From: Pinus tabuliformis
Taxonomy: Eukaryota; Streptophyta; Pinopsida; Pinales; Pinaceae
Reading direction: 5' to 3'
DNA: 64,000 bases
Assembly (NCBI GenBank): GCA_031772625.1
Contig: CM062810.1
Span: forward strand, 452,910,014 to 452,974,013
Below the pieces are notes generated by a model. That model made no database searches. It saw only the letters and a list, made by a program, of their open reading frames with translations, and was not told the origin of the DNA. This document shows, one piece after another, positions 33,846-45,366 of the stretch (the first letter of the stretch is position 1; each line of letters opens with the position of its first letter). Both the position numbers and the translations under genes were made by a program.

Positions 33846-36800
33846 TTGCAAATCAAGCGATTGATCAGAGCCTTGAGAATTGTGATTCGAGCGTTGATTA
33901 AGCCCCTAAATTTGCGAGTGCCAAATTACAGCCCAGATACAATGACAACAACTAAGGATGGTCTGGGAATCGAAGAGGTGACCACCGGTGAGGCCACGCG
34001 AGCCCTAACTATGGAGGATGTTCTAGAAGGTGTCGGGGTTGTGGCAAAGATCCCCAAATTACCACATATTCCAAGACCGAAGAAGGATAAACAAGAAATG
34101 GCTCTCGTACTCGTATCCCCAAAGAATCCACTGCGCAGTAAACTATCGATGGAAGAGAAGGGGAAAGTTGTCATGATAGAAACAAATGAGGAAGAAGAAG
34201 ATTTTCAAACCCTTATTATTGTAGAGGAAGAAGACAAAGGCATGGAGGTGGATACTCAACCTAGGTATTCTTCGACTAAACTACTCGCCTATTTCCCTCC
34301 ATGGAAAGGGAAGGCCAAAGTACCCAAAGACCTAGACGAGACCATCTGACCAAGATTTTGCTCCAAACCCCGCTCCTCCCAGATGGCATTGCATTTGAAG
34401 GCATGCAACTCGTCCGCATGCTAACTATGAACTTTTAAGATTGGGACCTTGTTGACTGTGAGAAGTTCCCTCACCTTGAGACTGGGAAACTCATGAAGTA
34501 GCACACCACGGGGGTAGTAACAACATTGGAGCTACAGAAGTGGTTGCGTGGTGTGGAAAATTCTGGGTTGTTGAACCTACCTTGGGTGCTGCATTTCCAC
34601 CACCCCCCAATAACCATTTTCATCATCAAGCAGTTGCTCTGCCTGGTGCATGATGGGTATCTATGGATGGAGGAGCCCATCCCCATCACAGCAAACCTAA
34701 TTCATCATGTTTCCCAGCTCCCCTACAAAGGAAAGGACACTGTGACCATATCGGAAGGACAGGGCAGTGATTTGGCCCTCACGAAGGCCATTAAAATGAA
34801 GTATAAGTTCGAAAAGAGGAAAAGGGGTTACGCCATCTCCAGCATCAAGGACAACGCAGTGTGCATATCTAGCCAAATCCTCGTAGGAAATTTTATGTGG
34901 AAGTTATATGCCGACGAGATACCGGCATTGGTGGTCACACTAGCCGAGAAGTGCATGGAGGGGGTCTAGTTTAACTAGGTTGAATTCCTCTGTACATAAT
35001 TCTTAAAGAACTGTGAAGCGCAAGAGTAGGGTAAAACCTTCCACTATGCATGGTTGTTGTTCTCCATAGTGCTCATAGCATGGGAATTGTCGAAGGATAA
35101 TCAATTCCCCATAATTGACAGAGATTCACCAGAGGCCATGAAGTACGCTTTGCTCTGGGCCACGAAGGATGAAAAAATGATACAATACAACAAGATCTTC
35201 TAGGTGCTCATGGAGATGAACATTTGAATGTGGATCAACCGGAAGCTACACTTGTCACCCACGGTCTACAATAGTCTACAGAGTTTTGCAGAATTCAAAG
35301 TAGACATGCATAATATATACATTAGGGCGCAAAAGGATCCAATGAACCAGTGGACAAAGCTACCCTTTATAGCCATTGACGATTCCATTTTCGATGTCTT
35401 GGAGGCATGGCCACCGGAATGGCACACCCTAGACATTATACAACTTGATAGGTAAGTAGCACAAAAGAGTAAATATGATGTCAAGTTGCACATCGCACAG
35501 TTGGCCGAGAATAGGCGGAAGGAAATAGCATTAGCTGAGGTGTGGGAAACACAAGAAGTGGCATAGAAAGCCACCAAGCAGAAAAAGGTTGCAGAAGTAG
35601 CTGCAGTAGCACAAGAAGCAACCATGAAGGTGGGAGAGGACCAAGCAACACCCTTGCATGGGTAGGAGGTAGAGGAAGAAAAAACACAAGAAGGAGGCAT
35701 GGACCCATGAACCACGTCCACACAGTTGAAGTGCCCACACATGAAAGAGTGAGCAGGATCGAGGAAGAAGTTAAAGGCCTCGAAATTAGCCATTGACTCA
35801 ATCACCCTAACAGAGGGTGATCTACATGACATCGGCAAGACAGTGCGCGATGTCACCAATGAGACTCTTCAATATTTTATGCGAGAGCACTAGACTATGT
35901 TGGGGGCCCTAAGAGCGTAGTTGTAGGATTTACAGGTGCGCCCCCCTCAGGTTGGTACCCTTTCAACCCACCTCGCAATAGGATCCTCGGTAGCAGAGTA
36001 GATGCTATGGGCACAGATGGAAAAAAAAATAGTGTTGCCGGACTGGGCTCTAATGACATCGAATGAGGCCGATAGATTTTCAGTTAGCATGATGAAATGC
36101 CTTGTCCTTAATCTAGCTACCCTTCTGCATGAGACACTATATTTGGTACAAGATGGGATAACGGCAGAGCTACGCACTAGAGGGAGTTGTGTGATCCAAG
36201 TCCTCAGCAATAAAAAGATAAACATGGAGCAACTCAACTTGTAGCACGACAAATTGGTGTCACAAAATCAAATGACCCTTGCCAAAGCATCCCAAAGCTA
36301 GCCATCCCAACAGATCTACCAGTGGAGGTGTAGATCCACATGTTAGCAATAGGAGTCTGTGAGGCCAGGGAAGAAACAACCAAGGTTCAGCTAGAGCTAA
36401 ATCTTCAGATCACCGAGCTATGGTTAAAGGCACAGCCATCCACTCCCCTGGAAGTTAGAGAATAGTGTGCTAGCATTATCACAGTGGGACTGGAGGAAAT
36501 CAGAGGTGCAATGCGAGACTATACCAGCATGTTGGAACAAGCACTTGAGGTCCTCACAACTCTATAGGAGGACCCCAACATCTAGCGCTTGGATACATAA
36601 GTGCGAGAACTCCAACAAAAATACAACAGTATCTGAGGAACTACATAGATAGTAGTCCTCACCCAGAGGCTTGTGAGGATGCGGCAAGCTAAAGAACTGA
36701 AGTAGCAGGTGGACGTGGTGTGACACAAGGAGGAAGTTCTCAAAGCACGTGTTCAGCCTTAGATCGATGAGGCCCTCACTATCACGACAAACATTGAAGG

Positions 36801-36980
36801 AAAGATTTCACACATAAAGGGGATGCACACATTAATGTAGAGAAGCAGCCCAGGCACAGAGGTCTCAAAACAACAGATGCAACAGATTTAGCAAACAATT
36901 GCTCAGTGCATAGTTGACCTTAGCACAGTTCAAGAACAGTTGGAGGGACTCTATGCAAAGATCACCGCACCGATAGAGTG
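33846..36980 (+). pseudogene. Extra 3' ORF region of F1, broken
   Basis: Downstream of pol and in sense lies a second coding region. 33846-34349 is basic, then strongly acidic (NEEEEDF, VEEEDKGMEVD), ending FPPWKGKAKVPKDLDE. 34526-34969 reads ELQKWLRGVENSGLLNLPWVLHFHHPPITIFIIKQLLCLVHDGYLW, HVSQLPYKGKD, KRGYAISSI, similar to putative plant transposon proteins. The remaining part is glutamine/glutamate-rich and helix-prone. F2 has the same ORF on the minus strand (41270-38640). Its presence in two copies shows that it belongs to the family. Function is unknown. Confidence 0.7.
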
Positions 36981-37016
36981 ACTCGAGAGTGAGTCACGAT
37001 GTTTATGTTGGGGGCC

Positions 37017-37907
37017 TGTTGGGCATTGAATGCCCCCAAGGCATGTTTTGGGGCTCAAAGCCCAAGTCTTGACCTAATATTGTTGTAAAGACTCCGTGAA
37101 TTGTTGGCACGGAGTCCGAAATGTATGATAGAGTCACAAGGTTTTCCGCCCTAGTTTTGTAATGTAATGTCGGCCTACCCATGATCTGCGGACCATGGGA
37201 TTGTATAAATAGAGTGAGGCTCTAAGTGTAAAAGAGAGAAGTGAAGTAGAAGTAGAAGAGAGAAAGAGAAAGAGTCTGAGTCAATAAGTGTGTCTTTGGG
37301 TCATAGGGTAGGAGAAGGCTCTGCAGCTGAGTGTGCACGGGCCTATAGTCTGGAGCTGAGTGTGCGGACCCCTTCAGTTGAGTGTGCAGGGTGGAGTCAA
37401 GTCTGTAACCAAGGAGGAAATTAATAAAGAGAACTTTTGTTACCAATCTTTATATTTGTTCTTCGGTTAATGCATGTATGATATAAATTGAAAATGTATT
37501 GTTTATTTACTCCGCGGACTTGTATGAATGGTTTATATTGTTAAGTATAACTTAAAGCATGCAAGTAGGCTAAGTTAATCAACTAACAATGGAATCTCAA
37601 TGAAGTCTTCGGCAATAATGTAGAATCGCAGTGTTCAGCCCCTGAGTAGGGTTGCGCAAAGGTAGCATCTCAGGTTTTGAGGTATGGGAAAGTGTGTGTA
37701 GCGACGTGCTTGCAGGGTTGAATTGCGGACCACTTGAAATCATCAGACATCTCTAGGGTGAAAAAACCTGGTTCTATCACCCTCCTATACTACATCAGGT
37801 GAGACCTCTGTCCACACTCCACTGACTATTGCTGAAAGCGGTAGTAGTACCGGGATTTGTTTGGCTAACTTAACTCTGAACCTAGGTCAGGCCCCAATAA
37901 GTTGACA
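37017..37907 (+). repeat. 3' LTR of F1
   Basis: It is preceded by GTTGGGGGCC, the polypurine tract, and starts TGTTGGGCATTG. The TATA box is at about 37203-37213. It ends AAGTTGACA; the duplicated CTCAC follows and then F2's LTR resumes in the opposite orientation. Confidence 0.9.
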
Positions 37908-37912
37908 CTCAC

Positions 37913-38287
37913 CATGCGCACTCAACTGTGGACTACTAGTCCTCTGCGCACTTAGCTATAAATCCTTCTCCTACTCTACAACCTAAAGCCTCGACTTTAC
38001 CCTTAGATCTTTCGCTATGCTTCTATTCCATGATCATTAAATTCCTTTTTTCCATTACAACTTAGAGCCTCACCCTATTTATCCAATCCCATCATCTGTA
38101 GACCATGGGTATATATCTATAGCCGACATTACATTACAAAATTAAGGGTTAACAACCATATGACTCATTTACAAGCTATGCACTCCACACCCAGAAAATG
38201 CAGAGTGTTTACATCAAAGATACAATTTATGACCAAAATCTAGGCTTTAAGCCCCAAAATATCCCTTGGGGGATCTCGTGCCTATCA
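37913..38287 (-). repeat. 3' LTR of F2, part 2 (U3 side)
   Basis: This completes the LTR begun at 27939-28512; together they are 949 bases, against 957 in F2's 5' LTR. On the minus strand it starts TGATAGGCACGAGATCCCCC. The break is filled exactly by F1. Confidence 0.88.
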
Positions 38288-38639
38288 GTGTGGATATCTT
38301 TGTGCATAGAGCTCCCAACTTTTCCTGCACTACTACAAGCTTGGTAACACATTTAGCAGCTGCCTACTGTACCTCCTACACGCGTTGTTCAGAAACCGCT
38401 ATCTTCCCTGAACTTTTTCTTGTGTGCCCTACATCTGCACAAGATTTTCCTCAATAGAGGTTGTAATGATGAAAACCTCATCAATCCATGGTTGTACACA
38501 TGCCTTCAAAATGACTTCCTTATGTTGAACAACATCCAACTACTCCTTGAGTGCTTTTTCCTGCCGCATCTGTGCAAGCCTCTGTGTAAGGGAAACTGTC
38601 TGCACGGTCCCTTTTATCTCATCATATTTCTACTACATC

Positions 38640-41270
38640 TCACATGGCTCTATTTCTAAGAGTTGTATGTTTGGGTCGTCCTGTAGAGTGGTGAGAACCT
38701 CCAACAACTCTTCAAATAGCTTGGTGTAGTCTTTCATTGTGTTGTTGACTTCTTCTACGGTTGTTGTAATTGCACTGGTGTGCTGTTCCTTAACCTCTGG
38801 CAACGTTGAAGGTTGCGCCTTCAATTGCAGCTCGGCTATCTGAATGTTCAGCTCCAACTGAACCTTGGCCATCTCTTCCTTTGCCTCGCACACCCCTACT
38901 GCTAGTTTTTGGATGCACGCCTCCACTAGTTCCTCTACTTGGATGGCCAATGTTGGGACCATCTAACAAACTTTCTCAACCACCTGCACAATCTGTCAGT
39001 TCTATGCCACTACCTCATTGTGTTGTAGGCTCAACTATTTGATGTTGATGCACTACTCGATCATGAACTGGAGCGTGTGACCCTCCCTGGCTCGAAGTTT
39101 TGCAGTCACTGCTTCCTACAAAACATAGAGCATCTCTCGAGGGAGCACAACCATATTTATCCCAACTCCCTTCAGCGCACTGACCATAGGCCTGTCGGCC
39201 TCATTTCTGTAACCATTACTCCTTCTAGCAGCACTATAGTGTTGGTTATGTGGCCGTGTAGCATTTCCTCAATCGCTTCTGTACCAACTGCAAGGTTGTT
39301 TGATAGAGTACCAGCCTGTGGAGTGTGCACCTGCTACTCCTGTATCTGCACCCGGAGGACGCCCAACACCATCTAGTGTTCCTCTGCAAACTATTGGATG
39401 GCCTCCGTGGTGACGTCACTCACCATCTCCCCAATTTCATGTAGATCCCCCTCAGTTAGGGTGATTGGGTCGAATGAATTTTTTGAGGCCTTCGAATTCT
39501 TCTTGGGCACTATCATTTCAACTATGTGGATGTTGTCTTTGGGTCTATGCCACCTTCCTCTAGATATATTTCCTGTTCAGGAAAAGGCAACTCCTGGCCT
39601 TCGTGCTCCTTCACTACTACCTTTTTCTACTCTTCTACTGCCTTCACAGCGTTGCGCCTCTTGCACCTTGGCTACTGCTATTTTGTTCTGTCGCTTCTCT
39701 GCCAACTGCACCATCTGTAGTTTTGCCTCCTCCTTCTTCCTTTGTGCAGTGAACTTCTCTATTTCCATGATGGAGTTGGCTAGAGCGCAACATGGTAGCG
39801 GCCACGACACAAGCACAACTAATATGAAATCATATGTCGCTAGATAAGGTAGCTCATTCCAAGTCTTCACGGGATCTTTGCACGCCCTGATTTATACATG
39901 ATGAAAGTCCACCTCGAACTCCGCAAAGCTCTATAGACTATTATAAACTATGGGTGATAACCATGGCTTGCAGTTAATCCCCATTCTGATGTTGATCTCC
40001 ATGAACACCCATAATATTTTGTTGTCTTTGATCCTCTGTGCATCTTTAGTTGCCCACAGCGAAGCGTATTTCGCTACCTCTAGAAGATCCTACACAATTG
40101 GTTGGAACTGCCTATCCTCAGGCAATCCCCAAGCCACCAGCACTATGGATAGTAGAAGCCATGCATAGTGGAAAGTCGTCCCCTAGTATTGCACCTCGCG
40201 GCAGTTCTCCAAGAACTCTCTACCCAAGTAATCCACCTAGTTAAACTGGACCCCTCTATGCATTGTTCGGCAAGTGCAACCACCGGCACGGGCACCTCAT
40301 CCGCATAGCACTTTTGCATAACTTTCTTGGTCAATATCTGCATCTCAAATTTTACCACAACATTATTGATACTGGAGATTGCGTACCCTCTTTTTTTCTT
40401 TTCCAACTTGAACTTCTTCTTCATGGCCTCCGCGAGCGCCAAATCATCACGTTTACCCTCTCAGTTGGATCCTCCCCTTTGCAAGGGAGCCAAGAAATTC
40501 TATGAATCAGATGATCCGTGATGGGGATGGGCTCCTCCAGACACAAACACCCATCATGCACCAGGCAGAGCAGTTGCTTGATGATGAAAATAGTCATTGG
40601 GGCGCAATGGTAATGCAGCACCGAGAGTAGGTTTAACAATCCTACTTTCTCTACTCATCACAACCACTTGTGCAGCTCTAACTCTATGACTCCCACTGGT
40701 GTGTTTTTCTTATGGCACATTAGATGTGTAGTTTCCAGATGTGGGAATTTTTCATGGTCCGCGAGATCCCAGTCTTCAAATTTTAATACTGGCACTTGCC
40801 CCAAGTGAGCTCTATCAAAAATGATTTCATTGGGGAGTAGTAGGATCTGCAGAGAGCTCTTGCTCTCGTCTAGGTCCTTGGGCACCCTTGCTTTCCCCTT
40901 CCACGAAGAAACATATGTGGGCAGCCTAATCAGAGGGTCTGCACCCTGGGTTTCCACCTCCATCTCTATGTCATCTTCCTCCTCTACCAGGATTTCTTCA
41001 AATTCTTTCTCCTTCTCATCAGCTTCCAAGTTGATAGCCTTACCCTTTTCCTCCATGGTGAGCCTCATTCTTAATGAATTCCTGGGGAACATGCGCACTG
41101 GTACATAGACTGCTTGTCTTTCTTGTGTCTCGGTGTATGTGACGATTTAGGGATTTTTACGACTATCCTAGCACTTTCAGGGGCTTCTCCTACCATTATG
41201 GCCTGAGTAGCCTCCTTAGCGGTCATTGCTCCAGTATCCACGGCTTCCTCGGGTGCTGCCATCATTCTTG
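38640..41270 (-). pseudogene. Extra 3' ORF region of F2, broken
   Basis: On the minus strand, 41098-40658 reads LTMEEKGKAINLEADEKEKEFEEILVEEEDDIEMEVETQGADPLIRLPTYVSSWKGKARVPKDLDESKS, FEDWDLADHEKFPHLETTHL. 40639-40143 carries a hydrophobic middle and HRISWLPCKGED, KRGYAISSI. 39870-38633 is alanine/glutamate/glutamine-rich and coiled-coil-like. It is colinear with 33846-36980 of F1. Position after integrase and sense orientation match Tat-type extra ORFs. The SWKGKA-VPKDLDE block is the best-kept part and may mark a conserved function. Confidence 0.7.
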
Positions 41271-41582
41271 TTAGAAGGTCCTACATGTCCTTTGGAAATG
41301 TTTCAAACACTGAGCTTTCTCTCAAAGCCTCAAAGTTCGAAAGGTGCATACATAGTTGATAGTGCAAAAACTCAGTTCTCAAATGGAAAGTGTTGTTTGT
41401 TGGATAGCCACTTGTAGTTTATAGCGCCTTTTGAATTTGAATTTGATTGCTCCCCCCTCCATTAATGCTCCCTTGGTGGTAGATTTTCCCAAATATAACC
41501 CATAAAGTTCACCTTAAATTCCTGTCACCCACTCTATTTTGTCTCAAACCAAGCATCATATCATGAATACTGACTATAATCA

Positions 41583-42980
41583 TCACTTTCCATCCAACGC
41601 CCATGGTAGCGCAACTACCCTCGTACTATTGCGGACCCTGTGACACATCGCTATATGCGTAGTCTTGACATCGCGCATCTCTCGGGCATAGTAGTTTATA
41701 GTCCCACACCTCCTTTTAGCTGCCTGGAGTGCTAAGGCCATGCTTCCTACGACTAGCCAGATGGGTGGGCCACCTGTGTATAGCTTCAAATGACTGCCAA
41801 TGACCTTTCTTGGGAAAAGTTCTCCATTTAACTTTACCAACTACACCACGCCACCATCTGTGATATCCATAATAACATACGGTCCCAACCAATGCATTCT
41901 GAGATTCCCTGGGAATTGATCAAACTTATTATCATATAACAACACCAAATCATTTTCCTTGAAGGTGCGTAACTTGATATGTTGATCATGCCAAGCCTTT
42001 TCACCTGCTTTTGCACCTGCTAGTGGAATCCAGCCAAAAATTGTTCTTCTTCAAGCTCCTACAACTGTGCTAGACTCTCCTCCAGGGCTCTGCGATCCAT
42101 CATACCTATGAGCACCACTATGCACAGACTAGGCATGATGTTTTCCATAGGCATTACATCTTCCACTCCATAAACAAGCCAGAAAGGTATTTGTCCCATC
42201 AGTTTCTTACATGTCATCCTATAAGCCCATAATACTCCTGGTACACCCAGGTCCCAATCACTTCGCTATGCATTACATACCTTGGTCAGCACAGTCTCCA
42301 GTACTTTGATAAACGCTTCTACTGTCCCATTAGCTTGTGGGTGATACAATGCGCTTTTCTGATGATACACTTGAAACTCTTCTATTAGCGTGTTGATTGT
42401 TTCGTTCAGGAAATGTGTACCGTGATCGCTCATCAAGATCTTCGGACATACAAATCATGTCAATATGTGTTCAAATAGAAACTTCATGGCTGTCGCGGCT
42501 GTGCAATATTTTTCCAGCTTAGGTACTCTGTCACAGTGATAATATATCTTATGCCTGTCTTTCCTTGATGTTTGATAGGTCCCACAAAGTCGATCACCGA
42601 CTTTTAAAAGGGTTGCAACGTCATTTGTAGATTCAAAGTCATCTCATCCCTTTGCGATGGTCTACCTATTCTTTGACATACATGACAGGCCTTGCAATGT
42701 GCTTTTGAATCCTAATAAAGGGTTGGCCACCACAACCCTGTGCGAAGAATCTTTTTTGCGGTCGATCTCCATGCATAATGTCCACCCACAGATCCCCCAT
42801 GAGTGTCCGTGAGGATATTTCTTCATTCAAATTCAAGTACATACCTTTGCAGTATCTCATCATTCCCCATCTTCATAGGTGCCCCGTAATGATAGAGAAA
42901 TCTGTCGCGCGCACCACTGGTTCCTTCTTTTGCTGGACAAAGTACCTTTTATGCACAGTACCTGTCGTGAGGAACTGAAT
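41583..42980 (-). pseudogene. Integrase of F2, broken
   Basis: On the minus strand from about 42980 come the zinc-finger words (CKGMYLNLNEE, GGQPF, ...RPVMYVKE), then the core, whose complement shows landmarks for TDHGTHF-like, [11 protein letters not shown]-like and LWAYRMT-like segments around 42500-42200. The C-terminal part at 41840-41583 reads MVKLNGELFPRKVIGSHLKLYTGGPP. Integrase inserts the DNA copy into the host genome. No chromodomain is seen. Confidence 0.65.
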
Positions 42981-42989
42981 TATATCTTC

Positions 42990-44460
42990 AAAATTTCCTA
43001 CCGCTACATGCACAACAAATGGATATGCATCAGGTAATCCTTTCTCCAAACTAGTAGGTTCCTCTCCTGTCTCAATGCACGATAGGTGATCTGGTCCCAT
43101 GTTCAATCGTCCAAGCTTCACAACAAATTGAAAATCATATTCTTGGAACAATAAAATCCATCTGCATATGCCCCCAACACAGGCTTATTGACCAAGTATT
43201 TAAGCACAGAATGATATGGATACATCTTGAAGTGCGCCTTATCAAGTAGTGCCAATATTTCTATAGCACATACACCATAGCCATTCCCTCGCATTCAGTG
43301 GTGGAATAATTCTTTTTTTCTTTAGATAATATGTGACTTGTGAATGAGATAGGGTGATCCAAGCCTTCTTCACCCTCCTGTGTTAGTTCTACCCCCAACA
43401 CTATACTCGATGTGTCAACATGGACTTGAAACTATTTCTTCAAGTTCAGGAAGACTAGAATTGGTGCAGTAACCATCTTTTCTTTTAATTCATCCAGGCT
43501 CTTCTTACAGTCATTGTTCCAGAAAAATGTGACATCCCTTTTCAAAATCTTTTCCATCGACGCAGTGATCTAGCCATAGCTTTTGATGAACTTCCAGTAG
43601 TACCTCATATGCCCTAGAGTAGTGCGTAGCTATTTTGAACTCTGCGGTACTTGCAAATTTAGAAACACCACGATTTTTGTCGGGTCAACCATCAGCCCTT
43701 TTCTACAAACAACATGCCCCAATAGGTTCCCAAAAGGAATGATAAACATACACTTCTTGAGGTTGAACGTGATTTGGTATCTTTGTCATGTATCTAGTGT
43801 CGAGTGCAGGTTCGCTACATCGCACCTAACCAACCCAAATATAGTCTAGTCATGAAAATATACCTCCAAGAATTTATGAATATATTCCCTGAATGTCGCA
43901 ACAACTACACGTGAATACATAGCTGGGGCATTCTTCAATCCAAATGGCATGATAGTATATTGAATGCAACCCCACTTAGCTGTGAAGGTTGTCTTCCTCC
44001 TATCTTCTGGTGCGATTTTGATCTGGTGGTACCCTAAGAACCCATTAGTGAAAGAATATGCTTCCTGACCACCTACATTTTCCAACACCTCATATATGAA
44101 CGGAGTTGGGAATGGATCATGTACACACACATTGTTCAACTTTCTAATATCCACGCATATTCTTATTTATTCCAATTTCTTCTTCTCTTGTACCACCATC
44201 AAGCTTACCTAATCAGATTCCTCCACAGGCTCAATGATGCCTGCCACGAGCATCTTGTCTAGTTCTATGTCGACCTTCTCCTTGTATTTTGGATTTAAGC
44301 GATATGGCCTCTGCTTAACCGGCTTCACGTCAGGTTTTAATGTGATCTTCATTACCCCTAAATCTCTAATTATTCCCTTCAAACCTGTAAACTTGGTCAG
44401 GAATAAGTCCTGATCTTCACGGAGTAATTTAATGACCTTGTCCACCATCGGGCCATCCCA
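42990..44460 (-). pseudogene. RT and RNase H of F2, broken
   Basis: 44448-44209 is the RT lead-in (LREDQDLFLTKFTGLKGIIRDLGVMKITLKPDVKPVKQRPYRLNPKYKEKVDIELDKMLVAGIIEPVEESD). 44154-43846 is the palm (MDIRKLNNVCVHDPFPTPF, SFTNGFLGYHQIKIAPEDRRKTTFTAKWG, MPFGLKNAPAMYSR). RNase H follows, with the segment at 43151-42873 (EYDFQFVVKLGRLNMGPDHLSCIETGEEPTSLE) as the connection towards integrase. F3 has the same words. Confidence 0.82.
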
Positions 44461-44562
44461 ATAGTCTCCAATATTCGTGATTTTAGGGTCTGCCTATGTA
44501 CCAATAGTCACCTTCTTAGTCTTCACCAGCACAGTTATGTCACAGTTCTCAATCTGTGGTCC

Positions 44563-44874
44563 CTAAACCTCACGGTGGCCTTCCATCTCTGGAATGTTAA
44601 TTTTTCGTTGGTCTTCATCTTCTTCTTCAGCAATTACATTATAACATTCCACCACACATCTCAACTGAGTAGCCCATTGAGGATGAATCAATTCTACCGA
44701 CTCTTGTGGTATCCTAAAGATGGTTGCTTTTACCTCTTGTAGTGCTTCATCAATGATGTCCCACTCATCCTCAAAATTGAAGGTCATCACATTCCCTTCG
44801 AACAAAACAGCCCATTCACCTATACCGTGGTGGATGCTTGTTTCTATGTACCAGTTCATTGGTATAACATCCAA
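44563..44874 (-). pseudogene. Protease-RT connecting segment of F2
   Basis: This minus-strand frame of 103 codons reads EWAVLFEGNVMTFNFEDEWDIIDEALQEVKATIFRIPQESVELIHPQWATQLRCVVECYNVIAEEEDEDQRKINIPEMEGHREV. F3 carries the same sequence type at about 61720-61960. It lies between protease and RT and has no family that I recognise. Its conservation between copies shows it was part of the polyprotein. Confidence 0.7.
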
Positions 44875-45366
44875 GGTATGACAGAACAGGTGTACCCACT
44901 TAGGTTGTGGATTTTCCCCTTAGGCTTGCATCCATTTGGCCAGATGCATGTGTGGATCATCCTTTCCATTGTACTTAAATATCAATCACACCCTAGGCTT
45001 CACAAATTGTAAGCACATCATCCTTCTACATTTGCACTAGTCATCAAAGCTCCCTTCGTGCATACCCCACCACCTCACAGGCATACCCCACCACCTCAAG
45101 GCCTAGAGGCATTGCTTTTCTGGCACCTCCCTTTCAAATTTATTCAAGAAGGTGTCTACCTCACTTACGCTATTGTAAGATGGTAGGTCTCTTACTTCTA
45201 TTGATATGCAGTGCAGCGACCTTGTCATCATATTACAATTAAGCGTAGTTACCTCATGTCACCGATTCTGCCATCTCTCTGTCTCCTCATCCGAATCCAA
45301 AGTACAGGAGCTCTCGCACTCCCATGCAAGCCGCCCATCCACAGTGGGATTCACCGAGTCCTAGTT

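Larger units (their letters stand above)
28513..37907 (+). mobile_element. F1: Ty3/gypsy element inserted in the LTR of F2
   Basis: LTRs are 28513-29403 and 37017-37907 (891 bases each). The target duplication is CTCGC / CTCAC (28508-28512 and 37908-37912), one mismatch. The host is a same-family LTR in the opposite orientation. Parts in order are 5' LTR, primer site, gag with zinc knuckles, protease, the tail of integrase and an extra ORF, then a polypurine tract and 3' LTR. RT and RNase H are not recognised in this copy, so it cannot be autonomous. The coding parts are broken dozens of times. Rough LTR divergence is 11-12% over 560 bases, making it older than G2 and comparable with CopC. 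Confidence 0.9.
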
